Assembly (NCBI RefSeq): GCF_001499855.1
Contig: NZ_LQIK01000031.1
Location: 124,001-188,000, forward strand
DNA length: 64,000 nucleotides
Direction of reading: 5' to 3'
Origin: Mycobacterium sp. GA-0227b
Lineage (GTDB): Bacteria; Actinomycetota; Actinomycetes; Mycobacteriales; Mycobacteriaceae
Both the position numbers and the translations under genes were made by a program. This document shows, in pieces, positions 24,226-32,327 of this stretch. Numbering within the stretch: position 1 is the first letter of the stretch; every line of letters starts with the position of its first letter. The notes under the pieces were generated by a model. That model searched no databases and was not told where the DNA came from. It was given only the letters and a program-made list of their open reading frames with translations.

Positions 24226-25854
24226 ATGCCAGACACGCACGTCGTCACCAACCAAGTCTCCCCGCTGGAGGATTACAACCCGGCGACGTCGCCGGTGCTC
24301 ACCGAGGCGCTGATCCGCGAGGGCGGCGAGTGGGGCCTCGACGAGGTCACCGAGCTGGGCGCGCTGTCGGGGTCACGGCAGGCGCAGCACTGGGGCGAGC
24401 TGGCCGACCGCAACCAACCGATCCTGCGCACCCATGACCGCTACGGGCATCGCGTCGACGAGGTCGAGTACGACCCCGCCTACCACTCGCTGATGACCGT
24501 CGCCGTCGGCCACGGGCTGCACGCCGCACCGTGGGCCGATGACCGGCCCGGCGCCCACGTCGTGCGCGCGGCCAAGACATCGGTGTGGACGCCCGAGCCG
24601 GGACACATGTGCCCGATCTCGATGACCTACGCCGTCGTGCCCGCGCTGCGTCACAACCCCGAGTTGGCGGCGGTGTACGAGCCGCTGTTGGTGAGCCGCG
24701 AGTACGACCCCGAACTGAAGGTGCCCACCACCAAGGCCGGCATCACCGCGGGGATGTCGATGACCGAGAAGCAGGGCGGCTCCGACGTGCGCGCCGGGAC
24801 GACCGAGGCGACCCCGAACGCTGACGGCAGCTACTCGCTGCGCGGCCACAAGTGGTTCACCTCGGCGCCGATGTCCGACATCTTCCTCGTGCTGGCGCAG
24901 GCGCCGGGCGGGCTCTCATGCTTCCTGCTGCCGCGGGTGCTGCCCGACGGCAGCCGCAACCGGATGTTCTTGCAGCGGTTGAAAGACAAACTGGGCAACC
25001 ACGCCAACGCATCGTCGGAGGTGGAGTACGACGGCGCGATCGCGTGGCTCGTCGGCGAAGAGGGCCGCGGCGTGCCGACCATCATCGAGATGGTCAACCT
25101 CACCCGGTTGGACTGCACGCTGGGCAGCGCAACCAGCATGCGCAACGGCCTGGCCCGCGCGATCCATCACGCACAGCATCGAAAAGCGTTCGGCGAGTAT
25201 CTGATCGATCAGCCGCTGATGCGCAACGTGCTGGCCGACCTCGCTGTCGAGGCCGAGGCGGCGACGATCGTCGCGATGCGCATGGCCGGCGCGACCGACG
25301 CCGCCGTGCGCGGCGATGCCCGCGAGACGCTGCTGCGCCGAATCGGCTTGGCGGCCAGCAAGTACTGGGTGTGCAAGCGCGCCACCCCGCACGCCGCCGA
25401 AGCGATGGAATGCCTCGGCGGTAACGGCTACGTCGAGGATTTCGGTATGGCGCGGCTGTACCGGGAAGCGCCGCTGATGGGCATCTGGGAAGGCTCGGGC
25501 AACGTCAGTGCGCTCGATACGTTGCGCGCCATGGCGACTCGGCCGGAGTGCATCGACGTGCTGTTCGACGAGCTTGCCGTCACGGCGGGCTCTGATCCGC
25601 GCCTGGACGCCCACGTCGACGCGTTGCGGCCGGCCCTGGGCGACCTGGAGACCATCCAGTACCGCGCCCGCAAGGTCGCCGAGGACATCAGCCTCGCGCT
25701 GCAGGGGTCGCTGCTGGTGCGCCACGGACATCCCGCGGTCGCCGAGGCGTTCCTGGCCACCCGGATGGGCGGAGCGTGGGGCGGTGCATTCGGAACCCTG
25801 CCCACTGGGCTCGATCTTGCGCCGATCATCGAACGCGCCCTGGTGAAGGGATGA
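24226..25854 (+). CDS. fadE8: Acyl-CoA dehydrogenase, AidB-like (FadE8)
   Basis: 542-residue flavoenzyme. Visible blocks are MTEKQGGSDVRAGTTEA (FAD/substrate loop), GHKWFTSAPMSDIFLVLAQAPGG, the CLGGNGYVEDFGMARLYREAPLMGIWEGSGNV segment with the loop of the catalytic glutamate region, and a C-terminal helical extension. The AidB/isovaleryl-CoA-dehydrogenase-like length (about 540) fits. Expected to oxidise an acyl-CoA to the enoyl-CoA, passing electrons to ETF. First gene before echA4 and echA5 as in Rv0672-Rv0675, suggesting one beta-oxidation unit, although a palindromic repeat separates it from echA4. Confidence 0.93.
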   Translation: MPDTHVVTNQVSPLEDYNPATSPVLTEALIREGGEWGLDEVTELGALSGSRQAQHWGELADRNQPILRTHDRYGHRVDEVEYDPAYHSLMTVAVGHGLHAAPWADDRPGAHVVRAAKTSVWTPEPGHMCPISMTYAVVPALRHNPELAAVYEPLLVSREYDPELKVPTTKAGITAGMSMTEKQGGSDVRAGTTEATPNADGSYSLRGHKWFTSAPMSDIFLVLAQAPGGLSCFLLPRVLPDGSRNRMFLQRLKDKLGNHANASSEVEYDGAIAWLVGEEGRGVPTIIEMVNLTRLDCTLGSATSMRNGLARAIHHAQHRKAFGEYLIDQPLMRNVLADLAVEAEAATIVAMRMAGATDAAVRGDARETLLRRIGLAASKYWVCKRATPHAAEAMECLGGNGYVEDFGMARLYREAPLMGIWEGSGNVSALDTLRAMATRPECIDVLFDELAVTAGSDPRLDAHVDALRPALGDLETIQYRARKVAEDISLALQGSLLVRHGHPAVAEAFLATRMGGAWGGAFGTLPTGLDLAPIIERALVKG

Positions 25855-25863
25855 CGCCCCTGG

Positions 25864-25924
25864 GCGAGAAGACGCAAATTGCCCTATTTCCGCGCCATTT
25901 CGGGGCACTTTGCGTCTGTTCGCG
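25864..25924. repeat. Dispersed 61-nt palindromic repeat, family 2, copy A
   Basis: GCGAGAAGACGCAAA on the left pairs with TTTGCGTCTGTTCGC on the right, around a centre with ATTTCGGGGCA. It lies in the gap between fadE8 and echA4. Relatives of the same length lie at 35725-35785 and 38657-38717. Probably a hairpin in RNA that attenuates read-through. Confidence 0.75.
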
Positions 25925-25942
25925 CGGGATGGTGAGCCCGGT

Positions 25943-26881
25943 ATGACGCACGCGATCAGGCCCGTCGACTTCGACGATCTCAAGACGATGACCTACGAGG
26001 TCACCGATCGGGTCGCCCGCATCACGTTCAACCGGCCGGAGAAGGGCAACGCGATCGTCGCGGACACGCCACTGGAACTGTCGGCACTCGTCGAACGGGC
26101 CGACCTCGACCCGAACGTGCACGTGATCCTCGTTTCCGGGCGGGGCGAAGGGTTCTGCGCAGGATTCGACCTGTCGGCGTACGCCGAGGGCTCATCGTCG
26201 GCCGGTGGCGGCAACCCGTACCGCGACACCGTGTTGTCGGGCAAGACGCAGGCCGTCAACCATCTGCCGGATCAGCCGTGGGATCCGATGATCGACTATC
26301 AGATGATGAGCCGGTTCGTTCGCGGCTTCTCCAGCCTGATGCGTTGCGACAAGCCGACGGTCGTCAAGATCCACGGCTACTGCGTCGCGGGCGGAACCGA
26401 CATCGCGCTGCATGCCGACCAGGTGATCGCGGCGGCCGACGCCAAGATCGGCTATCCGCCGACCCGCGTCTGGGGAGTGCCGGCGGCGGGGATGTGGGCA
26501 CATCGGCTCGGCGATCAGCGAGCCAAACGCCTTCTGCTGACCGGCGATTCGATCACCGGCGCGCAGGCCGCGGAATGGGGGCTGGCGGTGGAGGCGCCCT
26601 CGCCGGAGGACCTCGACGAGCGCACAGAGCGACTGGTCGAGCGGATCGCGCGCGTGCCGATCAACCAGCTGATCATGGTCAAACTGGCGATGAACTCGGC
26701 GCTGTACAACCAGGGCACCGCGAACAGCGCGATGATCTCGACCGTGTTCGACGGCATCGCGCGACACACACCCGAAGGGCATGCGTTCGTCGCACAGTCA
26801 CGGGAACACGGTTTCCGCGAGGCGGTGCGGCAGCGTGACGAACCGTTCGGCGACCACGGCCGCAAGACATCCGGGGTGTGA
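25943..26881 (+). CDS. echA4: Enoyl-CoA hydratase/isomerase family (EchA4)
   Basis: 312-residue crotonase-fold protein. The CoA-binding and oxyanion segments are VARITFNRPEKGNAI, GRGEGFCAGFDLSAY and KIHGYCVAGGTDIALHADQVIA. The family's usual catalytic Glu pair is not obvious, so hydratase versus isomerase activity is open. Start at ATG 25943: an in-frame upstream codon at 25910 would begin inside the palindromic repeat, and this start gives a length equal to what I recall for EchA4. Its TGA overlaps the ATG of the PaaX gene. Confidence 0.88.
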   Translation: MTHAIRPVDFDDLKTMTYEVTDRVARITFNRPEKGNAIVADTPLELSALVERADLDPNVHVILVSGRGEGFCAGFDLSAYAEGSSSAGGGNPYRDTVLSGKTQAVNHLPDQPWDPMIDYQMMSRFVRGFSSLMRCDKPTVVKIHGYCVAGGTDIALHADQVIAAADAKIGYPPTRVWGVPAAGMWAHRLGDQRAKRLLLTGDSITGAQAAEWGLAVEAPSPEDLDERTERLVERIARVPINQLIMVKLAMNSALYNQGTANSAMISTVFDGIARHTPEGHAFVAQSREHGFREAVRQRDEPFGDHGRKTSGV

Positions 26882-27615
26882 TGCCGAAGTCGCTTTCGCG
26901 GATGACGGCCCGCTCAGTTGTGTTGAGCGTGCTGCTCGGCGCGCACCCGGCATGGGCCACGGTCAGCGAACTGCTCCGTCTCACGGCTGATTTCGATATC
27001 CGCGAGCCGACCGTCCGGGTCGCGCTGACACGAATGGTCAGCGCCGGCGACCTGGTGCGTTCGGCGGATGGCTATCGATTGTCGGACCGGCTGTTGGCGC
27101 GGCAGCGTCGCCAGGACGACGCCATCAATCCGCGGCTGCGCACGTGGGACGGCGACTGGACAACGGTGGTGATCACCAGCGTCGGCACCGACGCCCGGAC
27201 TCGCGCCGCACTGCGCAACGCCTTGCACGACGGCCGGTTCGCCGAGTTGCGGGAAGGGGTGTGGCTGCGGCCCGACAACCTCGACGCCGAATTGCCGCCG
27301 CAGGTGTTGGGGCGGGCACGGGTATTGCAAGCCCGTGACGCCGAGCCCGCGGAGTTGGCGGCCCGGCTGTGGGACCTGCCGGGTTGGGCGCGGACCGGTC
27401 GGGCGCTGCTCGACGAAATGGGTTCGGCCGCTGAGGTACCCGGGCGTTTCGTCGCGGCCGCCGCGATCGTCCGCCACCTGCTCACCGATCCGGTACTGCC
27501 GGAACAACTGCTGCCCGACGACTGGCCCGGCGCTGCGCTGCGCCAGGCGTACACCGACTTCGCCGCGGAGTTGTCCGCGCGGCGCGACAGTGACCGACTG
27601 ATGGAGGCGACATGA
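26881..27615 (+). CDS. PaaX-family transcriptional regulator
   Basis: 244 residues. The N-terminal winged-helix domain (SVVLSVLLGAHPAWATVSELLRL and REPTVRVALTRMVSAGDLVRSADGYRLSDR) is followed by the PaaX central domain (RTWDGDWTTVVI) and a C-terminal PaaX_C domain (LWDLPGWARTGRALL). PaaX represses phenylacetate degradation in enteric bacteria by sensing phenylacetyl-CoA; here an acyl-CoA effector is plausible because the gene lies between two crotonase genes with stop-start overlaps on both sides. Matches Rv0674 in place. Confidence 0.85.
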   Translation: MPKSLSRMTARSVVLSVLLGAHPAWATVSELLRLTADFDIREPTVRVALTRMVSAGDLVRSADGYRLSDRLLARQRRQDDAINPRLRTWDGDWTTVVITSVGTDARTRAALRNALHDGRFAELREGVWLRPDNLDAELPPQVLGRARVLQARDAEPAELAARLWDLPGWARTGRALLDEMGSAAEVPGRFVAAAAIVRHLLTDPVLPEQLLPDDWPGAALRQAYTDFAAELSARRDSDRLMEAT

Positions 27616-28376
27616 CAGGTGGGGTACGGGTCGAGAAGAACGGTGCCGTCACGACCGTGATCATGAACCGGCCCGAGGCTCGCAACGCCGTCAACGGTCC
27701 GGCCGCCGCGGGGCTGTACGCGGCCTTCGACGAGTTCGACAAGGACGACTCGGCGGCCGTCGCGGTTCTGTGGGGGGACAACGGGACCTTCTGCGCCGGA
27801 GCGGATCTCAAGGCGTTCGGCACGCCCGACGCCAACCCCGTGCATCGCACCGGCCCCGGTCCAATGGGGCCGAGCCGAATGGCGTTGTCCAAGCCGGTGA
27901 TCGCCGCTGTCAGTGGCTACGCGGTCGCGGGCGGTCTGGAATTGGCGCTGTGGTGCGACATGCGCGTCGTCGAGGAGGACGCGGTCATGGGTGTGTTCTG
28001 CCGCCGCTGGGGGGTGCCGCTGATCGACGGTGGCACGGTGCGGTTGCCGCGGCTGATCGGGCACAGCCGCGCAATGGATCTCATCCTCACGGGCCGCGCC
28101 GTCGATGCGGCCGAGGCCCTCTCGATGGGTCTGGCCAACCGGGTGGTGCCCAAAGGTGAAGCGCGCCAACGGGCAGAGGAACTTGCCGCCGAACTCGCCA
28201 CGCTGCCGCAGCAGTGCATGCGCGCCGATCGACTGTCGATGCTCAACCAGTGGGGACGTGCGGAGGCCGAGGCGATGGATTTCGAGTTCGGCAGCATGTC
28301 GCGCGTGGCCGCCGAATCACTGGAAGGGGCAGCACGTTTCGCGGCCGGTGCGGGTCGGCACGGAGCCAGCGCCTGA
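27612..28376 (+). CDS. echA5: Enoyl-CoA hydratase (EchA5)
   Basis: 254-residue crotonase: TVIMNRPEARNAVN, GDNGTFCAGADLKAFG (oxyanion hole), SGYAVAGGLELALWCDMRVVEEDAVMG with a catalytic-type Glu, and the trailing CRRWGVPLIDGGTVRLPRLIG. Typical crotonase length. ATG overlaps the PaaX stop (ATGA), so echA4-paaX-echA5 is a tight operon. The stop codon faces the stop of the DUF3060 lipoprotein gene on the other strand, and together they form a 15-nt palindrome at 28371-28385. Confidence 0.92.
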   Translation: MTGGVRVEKNGAVTTVIMNRPEARNAVNGPAAAGLYAAFDEFDKDDSAAVAVLWGDNGTFCAGADLKAFGTPDANPVHRTGPGPMGPSRMALSKPVIAAVSGYAVAGGLELALWCDMRVVEEDAVMGVFCRRWGVPLIDGGTVRLPRLIGHSRAMDLILTGRAVDAAEALSMGLANRVVPKGEARQRAEELAAELATLPQQCMRADRLSMLNQWGRAEAEAMDFEFGSMSRVAAESLEGAARFAAGAGRHGASA

Positions 28377-28379
28377 CAG

Positions 28380-28808
28380 TCAGGCCTTGGTGATCTTGTT
28401 GTTGGTGCCGGTGTCGTTGATCTTCGGATCACCGTCCTGATATGTCACGGTGTTGTTCAGGCCGACGACGCTGATCTCCTTGTCGACCTTTTCGAAGTTG
28501 ACCTTGTTGTCCGCACCGCCGATGTTCACGTTGGAACAGGTGCCCTTGACGGTCAGCGTGTTGTTGGACCCGCCGATGTTGAGCGATTTGCCGTCGGCGC
28601 AGTCGATGTCGGCCGTGGTGCCGAACGAGCCGTAGTTGATCGTGTTGCCGATCTCGACCTGGGCGCCCGACGTCCCCGCCGTCGCGGTCGGCCTGTTGGT
28701 GTCGCTGCTCTCGGATCCGCAGCCGGCGAGCAGCAGCGCGGCCGCGGCGGCGCCCCCGGCAACCGTCGCGGCGATGTAGCGGGACAGGGAATGCGTGCTT
28801 GTGCTCAT
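28380..28808 (-). CDS. DUF3060 lipoprotein
   Basis: 142 residues. The signal peptide ends in the lipobox LLLAGC (Cys30). After a Thr/Ser linker, the mature part is built of short repeats of the N-x-x-N/T type (GGSNNTLTVKGTC, GGADNKVNF, GLNNTVTY, GTNNKITKA), the beta-solenoid-like pattern of DUF3060. Two cysteines in the repeats could form a disulphide. Function unknown; likely anchored to the outer face of the membrane. The ATG overlaps the stop of the upstream DUF3060 gene. By position it resembles Rv0679c. Confidence 0.85.
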   Translation of the reverse strand: MSTSTHSLSRYIAATVAGGAAAAALLLAGCGSESSDTNRPTATAGTSGAQVEIGNTINYGSFGTTADIDCADGKSLNIGGSNNTLTVKGTCSNVNIGGADNKVNFEKVDKEISVVGLNNTVTYQDGDPKINDTGTNNKITKA

Positions 28809-29239
28809 GCGGGTACCCGATTGATGCGGTTGGTCATGCCCAGTTCGCGTCCGCGGTCCAAGACCACCGGCGCTCCGTTCTTGTACAGCACGGTCTGGTC
28901 CCAGCCGTAGACCGTCACATCGTTGATGACGTTGTCGGCTACGACGACGTGGCCGCTGCCCTGCACCGTCACCCCCCAGCAGGTGCCCAGCGCGGTGATC
29001 TGATTACCCGTGCCATTGACGAGCAGAGTGGAGTTTTTGCAGTCGATCGTCTCAACGAGGCCGATACCCGTGATGTGGGTGTCAGTCCCCCGGTGGGCGC
29101 CGACGACACCGGTGTCGGCGCAGTTACGCGCCAACGGGTTGCAGACCACCGGTTGCGCATACACGCCCGGAGCGGTGAGGATCAGCGGAAACACGACGGC
29201 GGATGCCGTAAGTGCCCGGGCGACAACAGTCCACATCAT
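28805..29239 (-). CDS. Secreted DUF3060 protein
   Basis: 144 residues with a Sec signal peptide (VVARALTASAVVFPLILTAPGVYAQ) and no lipobox. The mature region has two cysteine-containing segments (VVCNPLARNCAD) and DUF3060 beta-repeats (NSTLLVNGTGNQITALGTC, GSGHVVVADN, VLYKNGAPVV). Start at ATG 29239 gives the best signal peptide; an in-frame ATG at 29296 would add 19 polar residues. Translationally coupled (ATGA) to the lipoprotein gene that follows. Resembles Rv0680c by position. Function unknown. Confidence 0.75.
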   Translation of the reverse strand: MMWTVVARALTASAVVFPLILTAPGVYAQPVVCNPLARNCADTGVVGAHRGTDTHITGIGLVETIDCKNSTLLVNGTGNQITALGTCWGVTVQGSGHVVVADNVINDVTVYGWDQTVLYKNGAPVVLDRGRELGMTNRINRVPA

Positions 29240-29326
29240 GGGGGAGAGCGTACGTGGCCGGATGCCGGTCTTGGCATGGTTCGTCGGAGTCGCCATGAAC
29301 GCCGGCGCTGGGTAGCGTGAGCGGCG

Positions 29327-29860
29327 ATGGGTTGGCGGGTCGGTTCGATTGCTGTCGCGGCGATCGTAGCGGTGGTGACGGTGGCAGGGTGTGCTGAGAC
29401 CGTCGAGGGAAGCGCGCAGCGGGCTCATCCCGACGGACCCGATTCCGAGCGCAACTACGGCTACGCCAACGACCGATGCGCTCTGCTCGACGACGACACC
29501 GTCCGCGACATCCTGGGCGCCGATCGCGTCATGCGGCCCTACAGCGGTGCGGTCTGCCAGTACGTGTTGTTCAGTGGCGACGCGATAATCGACGCCACAT
29601 TCTCCTGGTTTCAGACCGGCAGCCTCGACCGCGAACGCGAGCTGGCCACCAAGCGGGGCGCGAAAATAACCGAGGCCGTGGTCGAACGTCATCAGGCGTT
29701 CGTGGCGCGGCGGGACATCACCGGCGCCGCCTGCTCGGCCACCGCCGCGGCCGGCGGCGGGGTGTTGAGTTGGTGGCTGCAGCGGCGCGACCAGTCTGTC
29801 GGTGACCCGTGCGTAGATGCGGAAAGACTCCTGTCCGCCACGCTGAAGTCGGAGATGTGA
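29327..29860 (+). CDS. DUF3558-type lipoprotein 1
   Basis: 177 residues. The signal peptide has a lipobox ending in Cys22 (TVAGC). The mature domain has four cysteines in the DUF3558 spacing (DRCALLDDDTVRDILGADR; GAVCQYVLFSG; GAACSATAAAGG; GDPCVDAERLLS), a family common in mycobacterial envelope lipoproteins and of unknown function. A TAGCGT -10 (29313-29318) ends 8 nt before the ATG, suggesting a leaderless transcript. The stop overlaps the start of a second DUF3558 gene. Confidence 0.8.
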   Translation: MGWRVGSIAVAAIVAVVTVAGCAETVEGSAQRAHPDGPDSERNYGYANDRCALLDDDTVRDILGADRVMRPYSGAVCQYVLFSGDAIIDATFSWFQTGSLDRERELATKRGAKITEAVVERHQAFVARRDITGAACSATAAAGGGVLSWWLQRRDQSVGDPCVDAERLLSATLKSEM

Positions 29861-30384
29861 CAGTGGCCGTCTGTCGCGGGATCGCCGCGCTGGCCGCCAC
29901 GGCGGCGCTGCTCACCGCGTGTGGGTCGTCCGACGACGCGCCCCCGACCGCGTCGCCGACGGCCGTCGACAGCGGTTTCCGCAGCGTCGACTGCAACGGC
30001 ATCACCGACGGCGACATCGCCGCGGCCGCCGGCTCCGCGCAGTTCACCAGGGCCGTCGTCAGCGACGCGGGCTGTTTCTGGCAGGAGAACACCGTGTTCG
30101 GCACGGTCGGCGCCGGGATGGGCATCTCGACCTGGTGGTATCGGGGCAGTGACATGGACACCGAGCGGTCGTTGGAACAGCACGCCGGCCGCACGCTCAC
30201 CGAACTGTCGGTCGACGGCAACAAGGGGTTCAAGGCGTTCGACGGGAACGCGTGCAGCTTCTACGTGGCCAAGGGCGGCGACGTGATCACCTGGTCGATC
30301 CAGACGATGAATCCGGCGACGCTGCCCGATCTGTGCTCGATCACCAAGAAACTCGCCGAGCTCAGTCAGGAGCGCGTCAACTGA
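29857..30384 (+). CDS. DUF3558-type lipoprotein 2
   Basis: 175 residues, GTG start overlapping the upstream stop (GTGA); GTG 29863 is also possible. Lipobox LLTAC (Cys22). The mature part repeats the DUF3558 layout of its neighbour: VDCNGITDGDIAAAAGS, DAGCFWQENTVFG, GNACSFYVAKGGDVITWSIQT and LPDLCSITKKLAEL. The two proteins look like an old tandem duplication that has diverged greatly. Envelope location is clear; function is unknown. Confidence 0.8.
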   Translation: MTVAVCRGIAALAATAALLTACGSSDDAPPTASPTAVDSGFRSVDCNGITDGDIAAAAGSAQFTRAVVSDAGCFWQENTVFGTVGAGMGISTWWYRGSDMDTERSLEQHAGRTLTELSVDGNKGFKAFDGNACSFYVAKGGDVITWSIQTMNPATLPDLCSITKKLAELSQERVN

Positions 30385-30387
30385 GTC

Positions 30388-30416
30388 GGAGGAAACTAGA
30401 GGTGTTAGTTTTCTCC
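30388..30416. promoter_or_regulatory. Palindromic operator upstream of TetR gene
   Basis: GGAGGAAACTA (30388-30398), 7-bp centre, TAGTTTTCTCC (30406-30416). The arms match at 10 of 11 positions. It sits 46 bp upstream of the TetR start and right after the DUF3558 stop, the usual place for an autoregulatory TetR operator. Confidence 0.7.
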
Positions 30417-30461
30417 GGGATCAATCGGGAACCGACGAGACGGCAAGGGGGCGACGCGCGC

Positions 30462-31049
30462 ATGGCACAGCCCTCCGGCACGCCGACCAGGCGATCGCCT
30501 CGACTCAGTCGCGACTCGATCGTCAACGCAGCGCTCACATTCCTGGACCGCGAAGGCTGGGACGCGTTGACCATCAACGCGCTGGCCACCCAGCTCGGAA
30601 CCAAGGGCCCGTCGCTGTACAACCACGTCGACAGCCTCGAAGACCTGCGCAGAACGGTGCGGATGCGTGTCGTCGGCGACATCATCGGCATGCTCACCAA
30701 TGTGGGCGAGGGCCGCACCCGCGACGACGCGGTGACGGCCATGGCCAGCGCGTATCGCAGCTACGCCCATCACCACCCGGGTCGCTATTCGGCTTTCACC
30801 CGGATGCCGTTGGGCGGCGACGATCCCGAATTCACCGAGGCCACCAGGGCGGCGGCCGCACCCGTCATCGCAGTGCTGGCGTCCTACGGGCTCGAAGGCG
30901 AGAACGCGTTCTATGCGGCGCTGGAGTTCTGGTCGGCCATGCACGGGTTCGTGCTGCTGGAGATGACCGGAGCGATGGACGGCATCGACACCGACGCGGT
31001 GTACAGCGACATGGTGATGCGGTTGGCCTCCGGCATGGAACGTCGGTAG
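30462..31049 (+). CDS. TetR-family regulator
   Basis: 195 residues. N-terminal helix-turn-helix: LSRDSIVNAALTFLDREGWDALTINALATQLGTKGPSLYNHVDSLEDL. The C-terminal ligand domain is of the WHG/TetR_C type (YRSYAHHHPGRYSAFTRMP...FWSAMHGFVLLEMTGAM). ATG 30462 follows AAGGGGGC. A 29-bp near-perfect palindrome lies just upstream. Corresponds to Rv0681, immediately before rpsL. The regulated genes, other than itself, are unknown. Confidence 0.9.
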   Translation: MAQPSGTPTRRSPRLSRDSIVNAALTFLDREGWDALTINALATQLGTKGPSLYNHVDSLEDLRRTVRMRVVGDIIGMLTNVGEGRTRDDAVTAMASAYRSYAHHHPGRYSAFTRMPLGGDDPEFTEATRAAAAPVIAVLASYGLEGENAFYAALEFWSAMHGFVLLEMTGAMDGIDTDAVYSDMVMRLASGMERR

Positions 31050-31381
31050 ACGCACAAGCGAGCCGTCGGCATGAAGGTAACCTGACCTGCGGTTAGTGCG
31101 CGGCCAACGGGTTTGGAGCGCTGCCCCCGTGCTGGTATTGTGGACGATCGTGCCTGGCAGATAAGGCGCATTGCGGGTGCGGTTGTCAACAGGACCTGCG
31201 AAGCGTGCCTGCACGCCGGGCCAATTCGCATGTCGCCATGCCCTGAGAATTGAGGCAATGCCTTCGATTGTCTCGGGCGGGCGTGTGCGACACACCCGAT
31301 CGCGGGGTACGTGACCGGGACAAAAGTGCAGTACTCCAGACTTGACCAGAACTTCAGAGCAGCAACACAGAAAGCCGGTAG
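31050..31381 (+). promoter_or_regulatory. rpsL promoter and leader region
   Basis: 332 bp without a gene. It contains the promoter TTGGAG (31113-31118), 17 bp, TATTGT (31136-31141), with a start near 31148, and a leader of about 235 nt. Within the leader, 31287-31307 is a 21-nt motif (GCGACACACCCGAT then CGCGGGG) found again in the rpsJ leader at 55414-55434 with a single difference. It may serve control of the str and S10 operons by a common factor. Confidence 0.6.
31113..31141 (+). promoter_or_regulatory. SigA-type promoter of the str operon
   Basis: TTGGAG, 17 bp, TATTGT. Nearly the same as the rpoB and rpsJ promoters in this window. Confidence 0.65.
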
Positions 31382-31756
31382 ATGCCAACCATCCAGCAGC
31401 TGGTCCGCAAGGGTCGCCGCGACAAGATCGCCAAGGTGAAGACCGCGGCCCTCAAGGGCAGCCCGCAGCGTCGCGGAGTGTGCACCCGCGTGTACACCAC
31501 CACGCCGAAGAAGCCGAACTCGGCACTTCGCAAGGTCGCGCGCGTCAAGCTGACCAGCGCGGTCGAGGTCACCGCCTACATCCCGGGTGAGGGCCACAAC
31601 CTGCAGGAGCACTCGATGGTGCTGGTGCGCGGCGGTCGTGTGAAGGACCTGCCGGGTGTGCGCTACAAGATCATCCGCGGCTCGCTGGACACCCAGGGCG
31701 TTAAGAACCGCAAGCAGGCTCGTAGCCGCTACGGCGCGAAGAAGGAGAAGAGCTGA
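31382..31756 (+). CDS. rpsL: 30S ribosomal protein S12
   Basis: 124 residues, decoding-centre protein. Starts [14 protein letters not shown] and contains [18 protein letters not shown] and [13 protein letters not shown]. Lys43 and Lys88, the positions where changes give streptomycin resistance in mycobacteria, are both wild type. First gene of the str operon, with a leader of about 235 nt; its TGA overlaps the ATG of rpsG. Confidence 0.98.
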   Translation: MPTIQQLVRKGRRDKIAKVKTAALKGSPQRRGVCTRVYTTTPKKPNSALRKVARVKLTSAVEVTAYIPGEGHNLQEHSMVLVRGGRVKDLPGVRYKIIRGSLDTQGVKNRKQARSRYGAKKEKS

Positions 31757-32226
31757 TGCCGCGCAAGGGACCCGCGCCCAAGCGTCCGTTGGTCAACGAT
31801 CCGGTGTACGGGTCGCAGCTGGTCACCCAGCTGGTCAACAAGGTTCTCCTGGACGGGAAGAAATCGCTGGCCGAGCGCATTGTTTATGGTGCGCTCGAAC
31901 AGGCCCGCGACAAGACCGGCACCGACCCGGTGGTCACCCTCAAGCGGGCCATGGACAACGTCAAGCCGGCGCTCGAGGTTCGTAGCCGCCGCGTCGGCGG
32001 CGCCACCTACCAGGTTCCCGTCGAGGTGCGGCCGGACCGTTCGGTGACGCTCGCGCTGCGCTGGCTGGTCAGCTTCTCCAAGCAGCGCCGCGAGAAGACC
32101 ATGATCGAGCGCCTGGCAAACGAGATCCTCGATGCCAGCAACGGCCTGGGTGCCGCCGTCAAGCGGCGTGAGGACACCCACAAGATGGCCGAGGCAAACC
32201 GCGCGTTCGCACACTACCGCTGGTGA
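31756..32226 (+). CDS. rpsG: 30S ribosomal protein S7
   Basis: 156 residues, assembly initiator of the 30S head and contact to the exit-site tRNA. Conserved blocks are [46 protein letters not shown] and the C-terminal [21 protein letters not shown]. Start overlaps the rpsL stop (TGATG), so the two are translationally coupled. Confidence 0.98.
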   Translation: MPRKGPAPKRPLVNDPVYGSQLVTQLVNKVLLDGKKSLAERIVYGALEQARDKTGTDPVVTLKRAMDNVKPALEVRSRRVGGATYQVPVEVRPDRSVTLALRWLVSFSKQRREKTMIERLANEILDASNGLGAAVKRREDTHKMAEANRAFAHYRW

Positions 32227-32327
32227 TTTAACCGCCGGCGTGCCGGAGTCGCGAAGCGACGACATAAGGCACAGCGCGCCGCGGTCGACAGACCCGAAGC
32301 AACTACCAAGCGAAAGAGAAGACTTCT

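Noticed and set aside
31382-31756. Streptomycin-resistance change in rpsL
   Set aside because: Lys43 and Lys88 are both wild type.
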